Positions 26,963 through 34,930 of a DNA stretch of 64,000 bases are shown one piece after another (within the stretch, counting starts at the first letter, position 1; each line of letters begins with the position of its first letter). The DNA lies in NCBI RefSeq assembly GCF_016863315.1, contig NZ_BOOQ01000026.1, positions 1 to 64,000 of the forward strand, in the 5' to 3' direction. This DNA comes from Planotetraspora silvatica (GTDB lineage Bacteria > Actinomycetota > Actinomycetes > Streptosporangiales > Streptosporangiaceae). Below the pieces are notes generated by a model. The model ran no database searches and was not told the origin of the DNA. It saw nothing but the letters and a program-made list of their open reading frames with translations. A program made the translations under genes and the position numbers.

Positions 26963-28216
26963 TTAGTGGGTGACGATCGTGGGGACGCTGAAGAACACGA
27001 TCAAGGCGATGGCCAGGCAGATCAGGAAGCCCACGAGCTCCCACAACCAGTCGTAGTGGCGTTCACCCGACTTGGCCTTCTTGCGCTTCTTGAGGCGAGC
27101 CCCGGGCTTGGTCGCCTGCTGCTCCGGTGTCTCGGCCTCCACGGTTGCCGCCGGCTCGTTTTCCGGCAGGTCCGTCTCGGCAGGGGCGGGGGGCGCCGGC
27201 GGCGCAGCCACCAGAGCCTCGGCCACCGGGGTATTCGAGATCTCGGTGTCCTGCGCGGCCTCCGGCTCGGCCGGGCGGAAGGCGTCGAAGGTCGCATCGG
27301 CCTGCACCGGGGCGGAAGCCGTCGGCACCGAGGCGGAAGCCGTCGGCGCCGGCTCGGGTGCCCGCCTCCGGCGCGTACGGCTGTCGCCGAGCGCGTTGAG
27401 GATCGACCCTCGCACCTTGGGCATGGGCTCGGTCATGGCCTCGTGCTTGGCCCTGCGCCTCGGCTCCGATGCCGGAGCCGGGTCGGTCTGCACCAGGACG
27501 GTGTCCGTCGCCTGGTTCGGGTTGCTCAGGGGCAACGGCCAGGTGGGAGTCGTGGGCCACAACTTCTTGGCGGACAGTTTGAGGGAGCCGTCGACCATGC
27601 CCGACTCTTCGAGGACCAGCGACGACAACACGCGGCCGCGTACGGCGGCGACCGGACGGCGCCAGGGCAGGCGGGCGAGGATGTCCGCGACGGGGGCCAC
27701 CCCGATCGCGTCGTAGACCTCCGCCACGTCGGCGGCGACGTACGGGGCGGAGCGGGCGGCCGCCGTCGCGGTCTCGAGAGTCTGGACGAAGCGCCGCTGC
27801 GCCCCGAACGTGAGCTCCTCCGCGGTGTCGGCGGCGACGTCGAGGACGACGGCGATCTCAGGGGTGTCCAGCCCGCAGACGGCCGACAGCAGCAGCACCT
27901 CGCGCTGGTGGGGCCGGATGTCACGGAAGACCCGCTCGATCAGCGCGGTGGCCGGGTCGGCGACGGAGTCGACGGAAGGCAGGGCGTAGCTGACGTCCCT
28001 GCGGTAGATCTCGCGACGAGCCAGGGCGTACAGGGCGGCACGGGGTGGCGGTTCGGCCGTCGGGACGCCGGTGAACACCGCGACCACGGCGTCACCCGCG
28101 GATGTCGACTCGCCCAGCTGGTCGTGGCAGTACGCGAACAGCCCGGCGGCGTGACGCTCGTAGAGCTCGGCGATCAGCTCGCTCCGCGAGCGCTGACCGG
28201 TGAGCGATGAGGACAC
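26963..28216 (-). CDS. Membrane-tethered sigma-factor-like protein
   Basis: 417 aa. Residues 10-75 resemble ECF sigma region 2 (LIAELYERHAAGLFAYCHDQ, ALYALARREIYRRD) and about 90-145 resemble region 4 (IRPHQREVLLLSAVCGLDTP, EIAVVLDVAADTAEELTFGA). After that comes a long proline/alanine/glutamate-rich linker (about 230-380). The C-terminus has a basic KKRKKAK patch and a single membrane segment (LVGFLICLAIALIVFFSV), so the N-terminus is cytoplasmic. Region 2 lacks a well-conserved DNA-melting segment, so true sigma activity is uncertain; it may be a divergent membrane-held regulator. The GTG start follows AGGAGA. Confidence 0.65.
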   Translation of the reverse strand: MSSSLTGQRSRSELIAELYERHAAGLFAYCHDQLGESTSAGDAVVAVFTGVPTAEPPPRAALYALARREIYRRDVSYALPSVDSVADPATALIERVFRDIRPHQREVLLLSAVCGLDTPEIAVVLDVAADTAEELTFGAQRRFVQTLETATAAARSAPYVAADVAEVYDAIGVAPVADILARLPWRRPVAAVRGRVLSSLVLEESGMVDGSLKLSAKKLWPTTPTWPLPLSNPNQATDTVLVQTDPAPASEPRRRAKHEAMTEPMPKVRGSILNALGDSRTRRRRAPEPAPTASASVPTASAPVQADATFDAFRPAEPEAAQDTEISNTPVAEALVAAPPAPPAPAETDLPENEPAATVEAETPEQQATKPGARLKKRKKAKSGERHYDWLWELVGFLICLAIALIVFFSVPTIVTH

Positions 28217-28539
28217 GACCGGCTCTCCTCTGATTCGTAGTGGAGGGGCTGGAGGGATTCTTGAGCGTAATCATGCCAAGACAACGTGGTCGAGCGCACT
28301 AATAGATGCCCTATTGATAGATATTCCGGTGTTGGAATTCTCATATTGATCATGTCGGTGAATCGTCGACTGGACGGGACAGATCGGACGAGTGCCCCGT
28401 AGGCTGACGGGCACGTCATGTGACCGGGCGGCACACGGTGGGCGCGGCGGCCGAGAAGGCCCACGGGAGTCGATCCCGGGAACACCGATGCCGCCCGGCC
28501 TGTTGTCGTGATCGCTTGCTGTCGAGGGACGAGGTACGT
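28217..28539. other. Intergenic region with AT-rich promoter patch and structured leader
   Basis: 28217-28285 belongs to the leftward sigma-like gene's promoter. 28290-28355 is unusually AT-rich for this genome (CTAATAGATGCCCTATTGAT) and is the likely promoter zone for the ABC transporter. 28392-28498 contains the folded element listed separately. The rest to 28539 holds the GAGG ribosome binding site. Confidence 0.5.
28392..28498 (+). ncRNA. Candidate structured 5' leader of the osmoprotectant transporter operon
   Basis: Hairpin 28392-28414 (GTGCCCCGT/ACGGGCAC) is followed by a nested structure: a 10-bp closing stem CCGGGCGGCA (28424-28433) with TGCCGCCCGG (28489-28498), a second stem CGGTG (28436-28440)/CACCG (28483-28487), and two enclosed hairpins, GGCC-GAGAA-GGCC (28449-28461) and CGGGA-GTCGA-TCCCG (28464-28478). 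The element ends 41 bases before the GTG start. I do not recognise it as ydaO, SAM, TPP, cobalamin or guanidine class. It may be a riboswitch or attenuator. Confidence 0.45.
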
Positions 28540-29616
28540 GTGATCACATTCGAAGGCGTGACCAAGCGCTACCCCGATGGAACGGTGGCGGTGGACGACC
28601 TCAGCCTCCAGGCGCCCACGGGCGCGATCACGGTCTTCGTCGGCCCGTCCGGATGCGGGAAGACCACCTCGCTCCGAATGATCAACCGCATGATCGACGC
28701 CACCTCGGGCCGGATCCTGCTCGACGACCAGGACGTCCGCGCGATCGATCCGCCGACGTTGCGCCGCGGCATCGGCTACGTCATCCAGCAGGCGGGGCTC
28801 TTCCCGCACCGCAAGATCGTCGACAACGTGGCGACCGTGCCGTACCTGCTGGGCTGGGACAAGAGGAAGGCCCGCGCGCGGGCGATGGAGCTGCTGGAGC
28901 TGGTCGGCCTCGACTCCAGGCTCGCCGGGCGCTATCCCTTCCAGCTGTCCGGAGGCCAGCAGCAGCGTGTCGGGGTCGCGCGCGCCCTGGCCGCCGATCC
29001 GCCCGTGCTGCTCATGGACGAGCCGTTCAGCGCCGTCGACCCCATCGTCAGGGCGAGCCTTCAGGAGGAACTGCTCCACCTCCAGTCGGAACTGCACAAG
29101 ACGATCGTGTTCGTCACCCACGACATCGATGAGGCGATCAAGCTGGGGGACACGGTCGCCGTCCTCCGCGTCGGCGGGCACCTGGCCCAGATGGCCGGTC
29201 CGGCCACGCTGCTGAGCGAACCGGCCGACGACTTCGTCCGCGAGTTCCTCGGCAAGGACCGCGGCATCCGGCGGCTGTCGTTCGTGCCCGCCAAGGGGGT
29301 ACGGCTCGGCTCCGCTCCCGCCGATCTCGTGGTGGACGACGACACCCGGCCTCTCGGATGGCGATCGAATGGCGGGCTCCTGCCGTACGGAATCTTCGAC
29401 CCCGAGAGGGACTCGCTGCGCGCGGCGCTGGACGCGGCGCTGCTCTCGCCGAACGGCACGGCGATCGCCGTGGACGGCGACGGCCACGTGATCGGGGTGG
29501 CGACGCGGGACGCGCTGGACGAGGTCCTCCGCCGGCACGCCACAGGGCCGGACGAGCAGGCTCGCGAGTCTGACGGAGAGGTCCCGGTGACCGATCCGAG
29601 GCGGGCGGAGTCATGA
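28540..29616 (+). CDS. Osmoprotectant (glycine betaine/choline type) ABC transporter ATP-binding protein
   Basis: 358 aa. Walker [11 protein letters not shown]-loop [10 protein letters not shown], signature [15 protein letters not shown], Walker [14 protein letters not shown] and switch [13 protein letters not shown]. The pattern is that of ProV/OpuCA ATPases. The C-terminal 100 residues form a divergent accessory domain ending in [19 protein letters not shown], reminiscent of one CBS repeat. The GTG at 28540 has GAGG upstream. It overlaps the first permease gene by ATGA. Operon of four genes; substrate probably betaine, choline or a similar quaternary amine. Confidence 0.88.
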   Translation: MITFEGVTKRYPDGTVAVDDLSLQAPTGAITVFVGPSGCGKTTSLRMINRMIDATSGRILLDDQDVRAIDPPTLRRGIGYVIQQAGLFPHRKIVDNVATVPYLLGWDKRKARARAMELLELVGLDSRLAGRYPFQLSGGQQQRVGVARALAADPPVLLMDEPFSAVDPIVRASLQEELLHLQSELHKTIVFVTHDIDEAIKLGDTVAVLRVGGHLAQMAGPATLLSEPADDFVREFLGKDRGIRRLSFVPAKGVRLGSAPADLVVDDDTRPLGWRSNGGLLPYGIFDPERDSLRAALDAALLSPNGTAIAVDGDGHVIGVATRDALDEVLRRHATGPDEQARESDGEVPVTDPRRAES

Positions 29617-30290
29617 ACGACGAGCCGCTGGTCCGCTGGGACTGGATCGCCAGAAACTGGGACAACGGCGGCCCATCGGCCATCAAGACGCTTCTGGAGA
29701 GCCACGTCGTGATGGCATTGCTGCCGGTGGTGTTCGGGCTGCTGATCGCGCTGCCGCTCGGGGTCGCGTGCGCGCGGTGGCGCTGGCTCTACCAGCCGAC
29801 GGCCGGGCTGATGAACGTCGTCTACTCCCTGCCGTCGCTCGTGTTGTTCTCGATCTTCCTGTCCGTCACCGGGCTCACGCAGTCGACGGTGATCATCCCG
29901 CTGACCTTCTTCACGCTGGCGGTTCTGATCCCCGCCGTGGTCGACGGGCTGGGCTCCGTGCCGGAGCATGTGCGGCAGTCGGCGGTGGCGATGGGCTTCC
30001 GGCCGCTGCGCCGCCTCCTCCAGGTCGAGTTGCCCGTCGCCGTGCCCGTGGTCCTCGGAGGCCTGCGCGTGGCGACGGTCTCCAGCATCAGCCTGGTGAG
30101 CGTGGGCGCGCTGATCGGCCAGGGTGGCCTGGGCAACCTCTTCATCGACGGATGGCAGCGGCAGTTCTACACGCCGATCGTCGTGGGGATCGTGCTCATC
30201 GTGCTGCTCGCCGTACTGTCCGACGGCCTGCTCGTGCTCGCGCAGCGGTTGCTCACCCCGTGGTCGCGGGCGAGGAGGAGGACGGCGTGA
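29613..30290 (+). CDS. Osmoprotectant ABC transporter permease 1
   Basis: 225 aa with five or six membrane helices (VVMALLPVVFGLLIALPLGV, GLMNVVYSLPSLVLFSIFLS, VVGIVLIVLLAVLSDGLLVL). The EAA-loop-like segment is VRQSAVAMGFRPLRRLLQVE. This is the OpuCB/ProW type of half-permease. ATGA overlap with the ATPase gene and GTGA overlap with the second permease indicate tight co-translation. Confidence 0.87.
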   Translation: MNDEPLVRWDWIARNWDNGGPSAIKTLLESHVVMALLPVVFGLLIALPLGVACARWRWLYQPTAGLMNVVYSLPSLVLFSIFLSVTGLTQSTVIIPLTFFTLAVLIPAVVDGLGSVPEHVRQSAVAMGFRPLRRLLQVELPVAVPVVLGGLRVATVSSISLVSVGALIGQGGLGNLFIDGWQRQFYTPIVVGIVLIVLLAVLSDGLLVLAQRLLTPWSRARRRTA

Positions 30291-30949
30291 ACTGGCTGAT
30301 CGACTTCTTCGGCAACGCCGCCAACTGGTCCGGCTCCGACGGGATTCCCACGCGCATCCTCGAGCACCTCGAGTTCTCGGCCGCCGCGTTCCTCATCGCG
30401 GCGGTGATCGCCGCTCCGCTGGGTCTGCTGATCGGTCACACCGGCCGCGGCGCCTTCATCGTCGTGGTCTCGGCGAACGCCGCACGCGCCCTGCCCACGC
30501 TCGGACTCCTCGTGCTGGTCGTGCTGCTGATCGGGGTGGGGACCGTTCTGCCGGTCCTGATTCCTCTGGTCGTCCTGGCCGTCCCGCCGATTCTCGTCAA
30601 CACCTACGAGGGCGTGCGGGGGGTCGACGCCGACCTGCGCGACGCGGCGTACGGCATGGGCCTGCGGGGGCGCCAGGTCCTGTTCAAAGTGCTGACTCCC
30701 AGCGCGCTGCCGCTGATCCTGCTGGGTCTGCGGCTGTCGGCCATCCAGGTGGTGTCGACCGCTTCCGTCGCGGCCTTCGTCGGCCTCGGCGGGCTCGGGC
30801 GGTTCATCATCGACGGGTTGGCGACCAAGACATATTCGGACGTGATCGGGGGAGCGGTACTCATCGCGCTCCTCGCGCTGGCCGTCCAGTTGGGCTTCAC
30901 GCTGCTCAACCGGGTGGTCGTCTCCCCAGGAGTGCGACAGGTCCGCTAA
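30287..30949 (+). CDS. Osmoprotectant ABC transporter permease 2
   Basis: 220 aa, six predicted membrane segments (FLIAAVIAAPLGLLIGH, LGLLVLVVLLIGVGTVLPVL, AVLIALLALAVQLGFTLL). The EAA loop is LRDAAYGMGLRGRQVLFKVL. Paralogous to permease 1, giving a heterodimeric OpuC-like channel. The GTG at 30287 follows GAGGAGGAG and overlaps the previous stop by four bases. Confidence 0.87.
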   Translation: MNWLIDFFGNAANWSGSDGIPTRILEHLEFSAAAFLIAAVIAAPLGLLIGHTGRGAFIVVVSANAARALPTLGLLVLVVLLIGVGTVLPVLIPLVVLAVPPILVNTYEGVRGVDADLRDAAYGMGLRGRQVLFKVLTPSALPLILLGLRLSAIQVVSTASVAAFVGLGGLGRFIIDGLATKTYSDVIGGAVLIALLALAVQLGFTLLNRVVVSPGVRQVR

Positions 30950-30985
30950 TCTCCCTATTACCTCCCGATTGTGAAGGGATTTTTG

Positions 30986-31900
30986 ATGAAACGCATCCTC
31001 ACCGCCGCCGTGGTCGCCGTGACCGCGGCGCTGACCCTATCCGCGTGTGGAGGTTCCGATCCGCTGACCTCCGCCACGCCGTCGAACGCGCCGGCGACTT
31101 CGGCCGGAACGTCGGCCAAGGTCGTCGTCGGCTCGTTCAACTTCCCCGAGAGCATCCTGCTCGGCTCGATCTACGCGCAGGCTCTCCAGGCCAAGGGCGT
31201 CACCGTCGAGGAGAAGCCCAACATCGGCACTCGTGAGGTCGTCTACGACCAGGTCAAGAGTGGCGGCCTGACGGTCGTGCCCGAGTACATCGGCTCGCTG
31301 CTGGCCTTCGTCGACAAGACGAGCACCGCGAAGACCAAGGACGAGATCGTCGCCGGGCTGCAGGCCAAGCTTCCGGCCGAGCTCGGGGTCCTCGACCCAT
31401 CCGAGGCCCAGGACAACAACTCCCTGACGGTCACCAAGGAGACGGCGACCAAGGACAAGCTCACCACGATCGAGGACTTGGCCAAGGTGTCCAAGAACTA
31501 CATCGTCGGCGGTCCGCCGGAGTTCAAGGAGCGGCAGGAGCAGAACTTCAAGGACGTCTACGGCCTGGAGTTCAAGGAGTGGAAGCCGACGGGTGACACC
31601 ACCGCTGACGCGATCAAGAGCGGCACGATCCAGGTGGGCAACGTGTTCACCACCGACCCCAAGATCGTGCTGAACGACCTGGTCTCGCTGCAGGACACCA
31701 AGAACGCGTTCGGCTCCGACAACGTCACGCCCCTGGTCTACAAGGCCGGGGTCGACGGCACCGTCACCTCGACGCTCAACGCGGTCTCGGGCAAGCTCAC
31801 CACGGACACCTTGTTGTCCCTGATGAAGCGGATCTCCGTGGACAAGGACGACCCGCCCGTGGTCGCCAAGGACTGGCTGACCCAGAACGGCCTTCTCTAA
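30986..31900 (+). CDS. Osmoprotectant-binding lipoprotein (OpuAC/OpuCC family)
   Basis: 304 aa. The signal peptide MKRILTAAVVAVTAALTLSA ends in the lipobox LSAC, so the mature protein is lipid-anchored at the cysteine. The body has VVVGSFNFPESILLGSIYAQ, PNIGTREVVYDQVKSGGL, VVPEYIGSLLAFVDK and TIQVGNVFTTDP, typical of the QAT/OpuC binding proteins. The ATG at 30986 is preferred over GTG 30971 because GAAGGGA sits in front of it and the signal peptide starts there. Last gene of the transporter operon. Confidence 0.9.
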   Translation: MKRILTAAVVAVTAALTLSACGGSDPLTSATPSNAPATSAGTSAKVVVGSFNFPESILLGSIYAQALQAKGVTVEEKPNIGTREVVYDQVKSGGLTVVPEYIGSLLAFVDKTSTAKTKDEIVAGLQAKLPAELGVLDPSEAQDNNSLTVTKETATKDKLTTIEDLAKVSKNYIVGGPPEFKERQEQNFKDVYGLEFKEWKPTGDTTADAIKSGTIQVGNVFTTDPKIVLNDLVSLQDTKNAFGSDNVTPLVYKAGVDGTVTSTLNAVSGKLTTDTLLSLMKRISVDKDDPPVVAKDWLTQNGLL

Positions 31901-31922
31901 CCGCACCCCTCCCTTTTTCCGC

Positions 31923-32263
31923 GTGATCATGCACAGGTTCGCGGAAAGGCGGCTTCACCTGCGTGAACACATTTCGTGATCATGCACGGATTCGTAAACT
32001 GGTCCGCCGACGTGGGGGAATGGCGTTCGTGATCATGCACTGTGCTGACAGTGCATGATCACGGGCACTGAAATCGCAGGCCGGGCCGTACGTCGCAGAA
32101 CTTGCGCATGATCACGGACTGGAAATGCGCAGGCCGGGGCGCAAGTCTGCGAACATGTGCATGATCACGGCGCGGGTTCGGGCAGGTGGGAGTACATCCA
32201 CCCGAACCTGTGCATGATCATCAACCTGTGGACCTGCACATCCATGAACCTGTGCATGATCAC
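31923..32263. repeat. 53-bp phased repeat array F: three rightward units meeting five leftward units
   Basis: Rightward starts are at 31923, 31976 and 32029; leftward (minus-strand) starts at 32062, 32115, 32168, 32221 and 32263. All steps are 53 bp except the last (42). The two halves meet at the perfect hairpin 32028-32063. The leftward half runs up to the flavin reductase start. It fills nearly the whole gap between the binding-protein gene and that gene. Confidence 0.92.
32028..32063. repeat. Perfect 16-bp stem-loop at the centre of array F
   Basis: CGTGATCATGCACTGT (32028-32043) and its exact complement (32048-32063) enclose GCTG. It is formed by head-to-head repeat cores and is extended by TGT/ACA, which are not part of the unit consensus. 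Confidence 0.88.
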
Positions 32264-32282
32264 GACGGGAAGGGGCGGGGGT

Positions 32283-32780
32283 GTGTTCACCGAGGCCATG
32301 GGGCAGGTGCCCGCGGGGGTGGGGGTGGTCACCGTCAAGGACGGTCGCGACGACCTTGGCACCACCGTGGCCACGCTCCTGTCGGTGTCCCTCGCCCCGC
32401 CCCTCGTCCTGGTCAGCCTCGACTCCAGCAGCTACCTGACCGAGGTGCTGCTCCGCAACGACCGGTGGGCGGCCAGCCTCCTCGCGGACGGCCAGCAGGC
32501 GATCGCGTCGAGGTTCGCCACCCCCGGACGGCCCAGCGCCCGGCTGCTCCTCGCGAGCACTCCCCACCATCGCGGGGACCACAGCGAAGCCCTGGTCATC
32601 GATGGTGGAGTCACCGCGCTCGAGGTCGAGACCACGCGGGTCGTCCCGGCCGGCGACCACACGCTCTTCATCGGCCAGGTTCTCGGCGTCGCCTATGTCG
32701 ACGTCTCGAAGGCCCCGCTGGTACGGCTCCGCGGCCGCTATCGGCCCGTGCCTGGGATCAAGGCCGCCCCGGAGGCCTAG
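32283..32780 (+). CDS. Flavin reductase domain protein
   Basis: 165 aa, split-barrel flavin reductase (DIM6/NTAB) family. AMGQVPAGVGVVTVKDGRDD, GTTVATLLSVSLAPPLVLVS and the terminal VRLRGRYRPVPG match the fold that binds FMN and NAD(P)H. The GTG at 32283 is chosen; upstream in-frame codons would translate repeat array F (MHDHG-type peptides). GGGAAGGGG lies upstream. Such proteins supply reduced flavin to monooxygenases; no partner is adjacent. Confidence 0.8.
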   Translation: MFTEAMGQVPAGVGVVTVKDGRDDLGTTVATLLSVSLAPPLVLVSLDSSSYLTEVLLRNDRWAASLLADGQQAIASRFATPGRPSARLLLASTPHHRGDHSEALVIDGGVTALEVETTRVVPAGDHTLFIGQVLGVAYVDVSKAPLVRLRGRYRPVPGIKAAPEA

Positions 32781-32782
32781 CT

Positions 32783-32852
32783 CCGGAGCCCCAGCCCCGG
32801 AGGCCCAGCCCCGGAGCCCCAGCCCCGGAGCCCCAGCCCTGGAACCCTAGCC
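32783..32852. repeat. 14-bp tandem repeat between convergent genes
   Basis: Five copies of CCCGGAGCCCCAGC at 32783, 32797, 32811, 32825 and 32839, the outer ones diverged. It spans the whole space between the flavin reductase stop and the convergent gene's stop, and its last copy contains that stop (CTA 32847-32849). Confidence 0.88.
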
Positions 32853-33698
32853 CTGGGGGTCGGGGCCGACGAAGATGATCACTTGGCCGTCGCTGCCCGC
32901 GAGCGCGTTGTGGACGTACCAGTCCTGCTCGACCTTGTCGGCCGGGATCCCGTTCGGGTACGGCTGGTCGGAGCCGTCCTCCTCGTAGCGGTACTCGATC
33001 CGGGTGATGTCCCGTCTGGCGGCCTCGGCGAGCACGTCGGCCACCGTGCGGCCCTGGACGTCGCTCAGTCCGACACCCTCACCGGGCACGTCTCCTTCGC
33101 CGGTGTTGTAGTGCTCGCCCGGCAGGGCGACCCGCCCGAAGACGACGCTGAAATGTCCCTTGAAGGACACCGGGATCTTGACGCCCACGCCACAGGTGTA
33201 CGGCCCGCACGCGCCCTCCGCCGTGATCATCCGCACGTCGTTGCCTTCTTCGTCGCCCCCCATCATGAGCACCGAGCCGGCTCTGTTCGCGGAGGAGGGC
33301 TCCAGGGTGAGGTCGACGTCCAGTCCTCTTGCTGCGAACTCCCGCCGGTAGCGGGCCGGATCGGCGACCGGGTCCTTCACCTTCACGATCAGGTAGTCGC
33401 CATCGCGGCTGAACGACAGGGCCGCGGCCTGGGCGCTCGGCGGCCCGACCTGCAGGGGGCCGACCTTCTGGCCGGGGGTCGCGGAGGACGTCACGACGAC
33501 CGCCGCGGCGGCCGTCACGCCCACCACGGCGACGCCCAGCAGCAGACGGCGCCGGGGCGACACTCTCCGGGGGGCCTCCTCGACGGTGGTGGCCATGATC
33601 CGTTCGGCCAGGTCCGTCCTCGTCAGAGGGCTGACCATGGTGGAGACCTCCTCGTCGGTCACGGGGGCGGCCTTTCTGATCAGCAGTTCGGGATTCAT
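32847..33698 (-). CDS. Single-pass membrane protein cotranscribed with ECF sigma factor
   Basis: 283 aa. A cytoplasmic N-terminus of about 50 residues (NPELLIRKAAPVTDEEV), one membrane segment near 51-70 (RLLLGVAVVGVTAAAAVVVT) and an exported domain with a CGPYTCGVG cysteine pair. No zinc-binding anti-sigma (HxxxCxxC) motif is visible, so it is a sigma-operon membrane partner of unknown function rather than a standard ZAS anti-sigma. Start overlaps the sigma gene's stop (ATGA). The ATG has GGAGA upstream. Confidence 0.65.
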   Translation of the reverse strand: MNPELLIRKAAPVTDEEVSTMVSPLTRTDLAERIMATTVEEAPRRVSPRRRLLLGVAVVGVTAAAAVVVTSSATPGQKVGPLQVGPPSAQAAALSFSRDGDYLIVKVKDPVADPARYRREFAARGLDVDLTLEPSSANRAGSVLMMGGDEEGNDVRMITAEGACGPYTCGVGVKIPVSFKGHFSVVFGRVALPGEHYNTGEGDVPGEGVGLSDVQGRTVADVLAEAARRDITRIEYRYEEDGSDQPYPNGIPADKVEQDWYVHNALAGSDGQVIIFVGPDPQG

Positions 33699-34249
33699 AC
33701 GTGGTCTCCATTCGCCACCCGGACCTGGTGCATCGGCATTTCGAACAGGGCGCCGCGACGTTCCAGCTCGCGGGTGAAGCGCCGGCGGGCGCGGTGCAAC
33801 CGGATCCGTACGGCGTTGCGCGAGCAGCCGAGCACCGTGGCGATCTGGCCGGCGTCCAGGTCCTCCCAGCCGACCAGCGTCAGGAGTTCCCGGTCGCGTT
33901 CGGGCAGGCAGTCCAGCGCCTCCATGATCGGGCGGAGGTCCGCGGGCACCTCGCCGGCATGCTCGTCGGCGAGATCGGACCTGAGCCGGTCGCCGAGCGC
34001 CAGGCGCCGTCGCTCGCCCCTTCGGTGATTGGCGAGCACACGCCGGGCCACGCCGTACAGCCATGGTCTGGTCTGCTCGTCAGGCGGCACGTCGTCCAGC
34101 CGCCGCCAGGCGGTCAGGAACGTCTCGGCGAGGACGTCGGCGGCGTCGTGGGGGTTGGCGGTGCGGCGTAACACGTACCCGAGCACCGGGTCGTGGTTGG
34201 CGGCGTAGATCGCCTCGAACCTGCGCCGTTTCTCATCAGGGGGCGGCAT
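33695..34249 (-). CDS. ECF-family RNA polymerase sigma factor
   Basis: 184 aa. Region 2 covers about 10-75 (FEAIYAANHDPVLGYVLRRT, DVLAETFLTAWRRLDD, RPWLYGVARRVLANHRRGER). Region 4 is ALDCLPERDRELLTLVGWED and AGQIATVLGCSRNAVRIRLH. The ATG follows AAGGAG. Coupled to a membrane protein, giving the usual two-gene surface-signalling module. Its promoter lies in 34250-34382, which holds no other gene. Confidence 0.9.
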   Translation of the reverse strand: MPPPDEKRRRFEAIYAANHDPVLGYVLRRTANPHDAADVLAETFLTAWRRLDDVPPDEQTRPWLYGVARRVLANHRRGERRRLALGDRLRSDLADEHAGEVPADLRPIMEALDCLPERDRELLTLVGWEDLDAGQIATVLGCSRNAVRIRLHRARRRFTRELERRGALFEMPMHQVRVANGDHV

Positions 34250-34382
34250 CTCTCTCCTTAGGCGTACGCCGGGTCACGGCGTCTCGCGCGGAAGCTGACA
34301 CCGGGCACATGTCCGGCAGCCGGCGTGGCATTTCACCACCACGAAGCTGATCCCGCGCCGCGCGAAGGCCGAGGCCGCGGGG

Positions 34383-34913
34383 CTACCAGAGGTCGCCGTC
34401 CCGCCAGTCACACGTGAGATCGCCGGCCAGATCCGGTGCGACCGTCACCGGCAGGACGTAGACGCCGCCGTCGTTCTCCTCCGTCCGCCGGGCTCCGTCC
34501 GGCGTGAGCGCCCACGTCCGCCCGAGCCAGAGCCTCCAGCCGCGCGCGGCGTAGAAGCCGATGGCCTCGTCCGCGCTGCTCAGCGCACCCATGTCGTACG
34601 CGCCGCGGATCACCCGTTCCAGCGCGGCCATCACGGCCGCGCCGTACCCGTGCCTGCGCAGGTCCGCGCGTACGCCGACGGCCTCGACGTATCCCACGCG
34701 AAGTGCCCGGCCGCCGTGCATCAGGCGCCGTTGGACGACGGACCCGTGCGCGACCAGGTCCGTTCCCTCCCAGACCAGGGCGTGGACGCCGCCCAGGGAG
34801 TGATCCCAGTCGTGATCGTCCAGGTCTCCCTGGAAGACGTCGTCGAGGAGGGCGCGTGCCTCCCGCAGCGTGGCGGAGTCCAGGTCCGCGGTGTGTGTGG
34901 TGACGATCTTCAT
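34383..34913 (-). CDS. aac(2')-I: Aminoglycoside 2'-N-acetyltransferase, AAC(2')-I type
   Basis: 176 aa GNAT. The pattern HTADLDSATLREARALLDD, DHDWDHSLGGVHALVWEG, HGSVVQRRLMHGGRALRVGY then VEAVGVRADLRRHGYGAAVM and the final CDWRDGDLW follows the AAC(2')-I proteins that are chromosomal in mycobacteria and other actinobacteria. RADLRRHGYG is the acetyl-CoA pyrophosphate loop. It acetylates the 2' amino group of aminoglycosides such as gentamicin and tobramycin; the native substrate is debated. The ATG at 34913 is the family start; the ribosome binding site is poor. No sign of mobility around it. Confidence 0.88.
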   Translation of the reverse strand: MKIVTTHTADLDSATLREARALLDDVFQGDLDDHDWDHSLGGVHALVWEGTDLVAHGSVVQRRLMHGGRALRVGYVEAVGVRADLRRHGYGAAVMAALERVIRGAYDMGALSSADEAIGFYAARGWRLWLGRTWALTPDGARRTEENDGGVYVLPVTVAPDLAGDLTCDWRDGDLW

Positions 34914-34930
34914 GGCACGCGGACGCCGGC

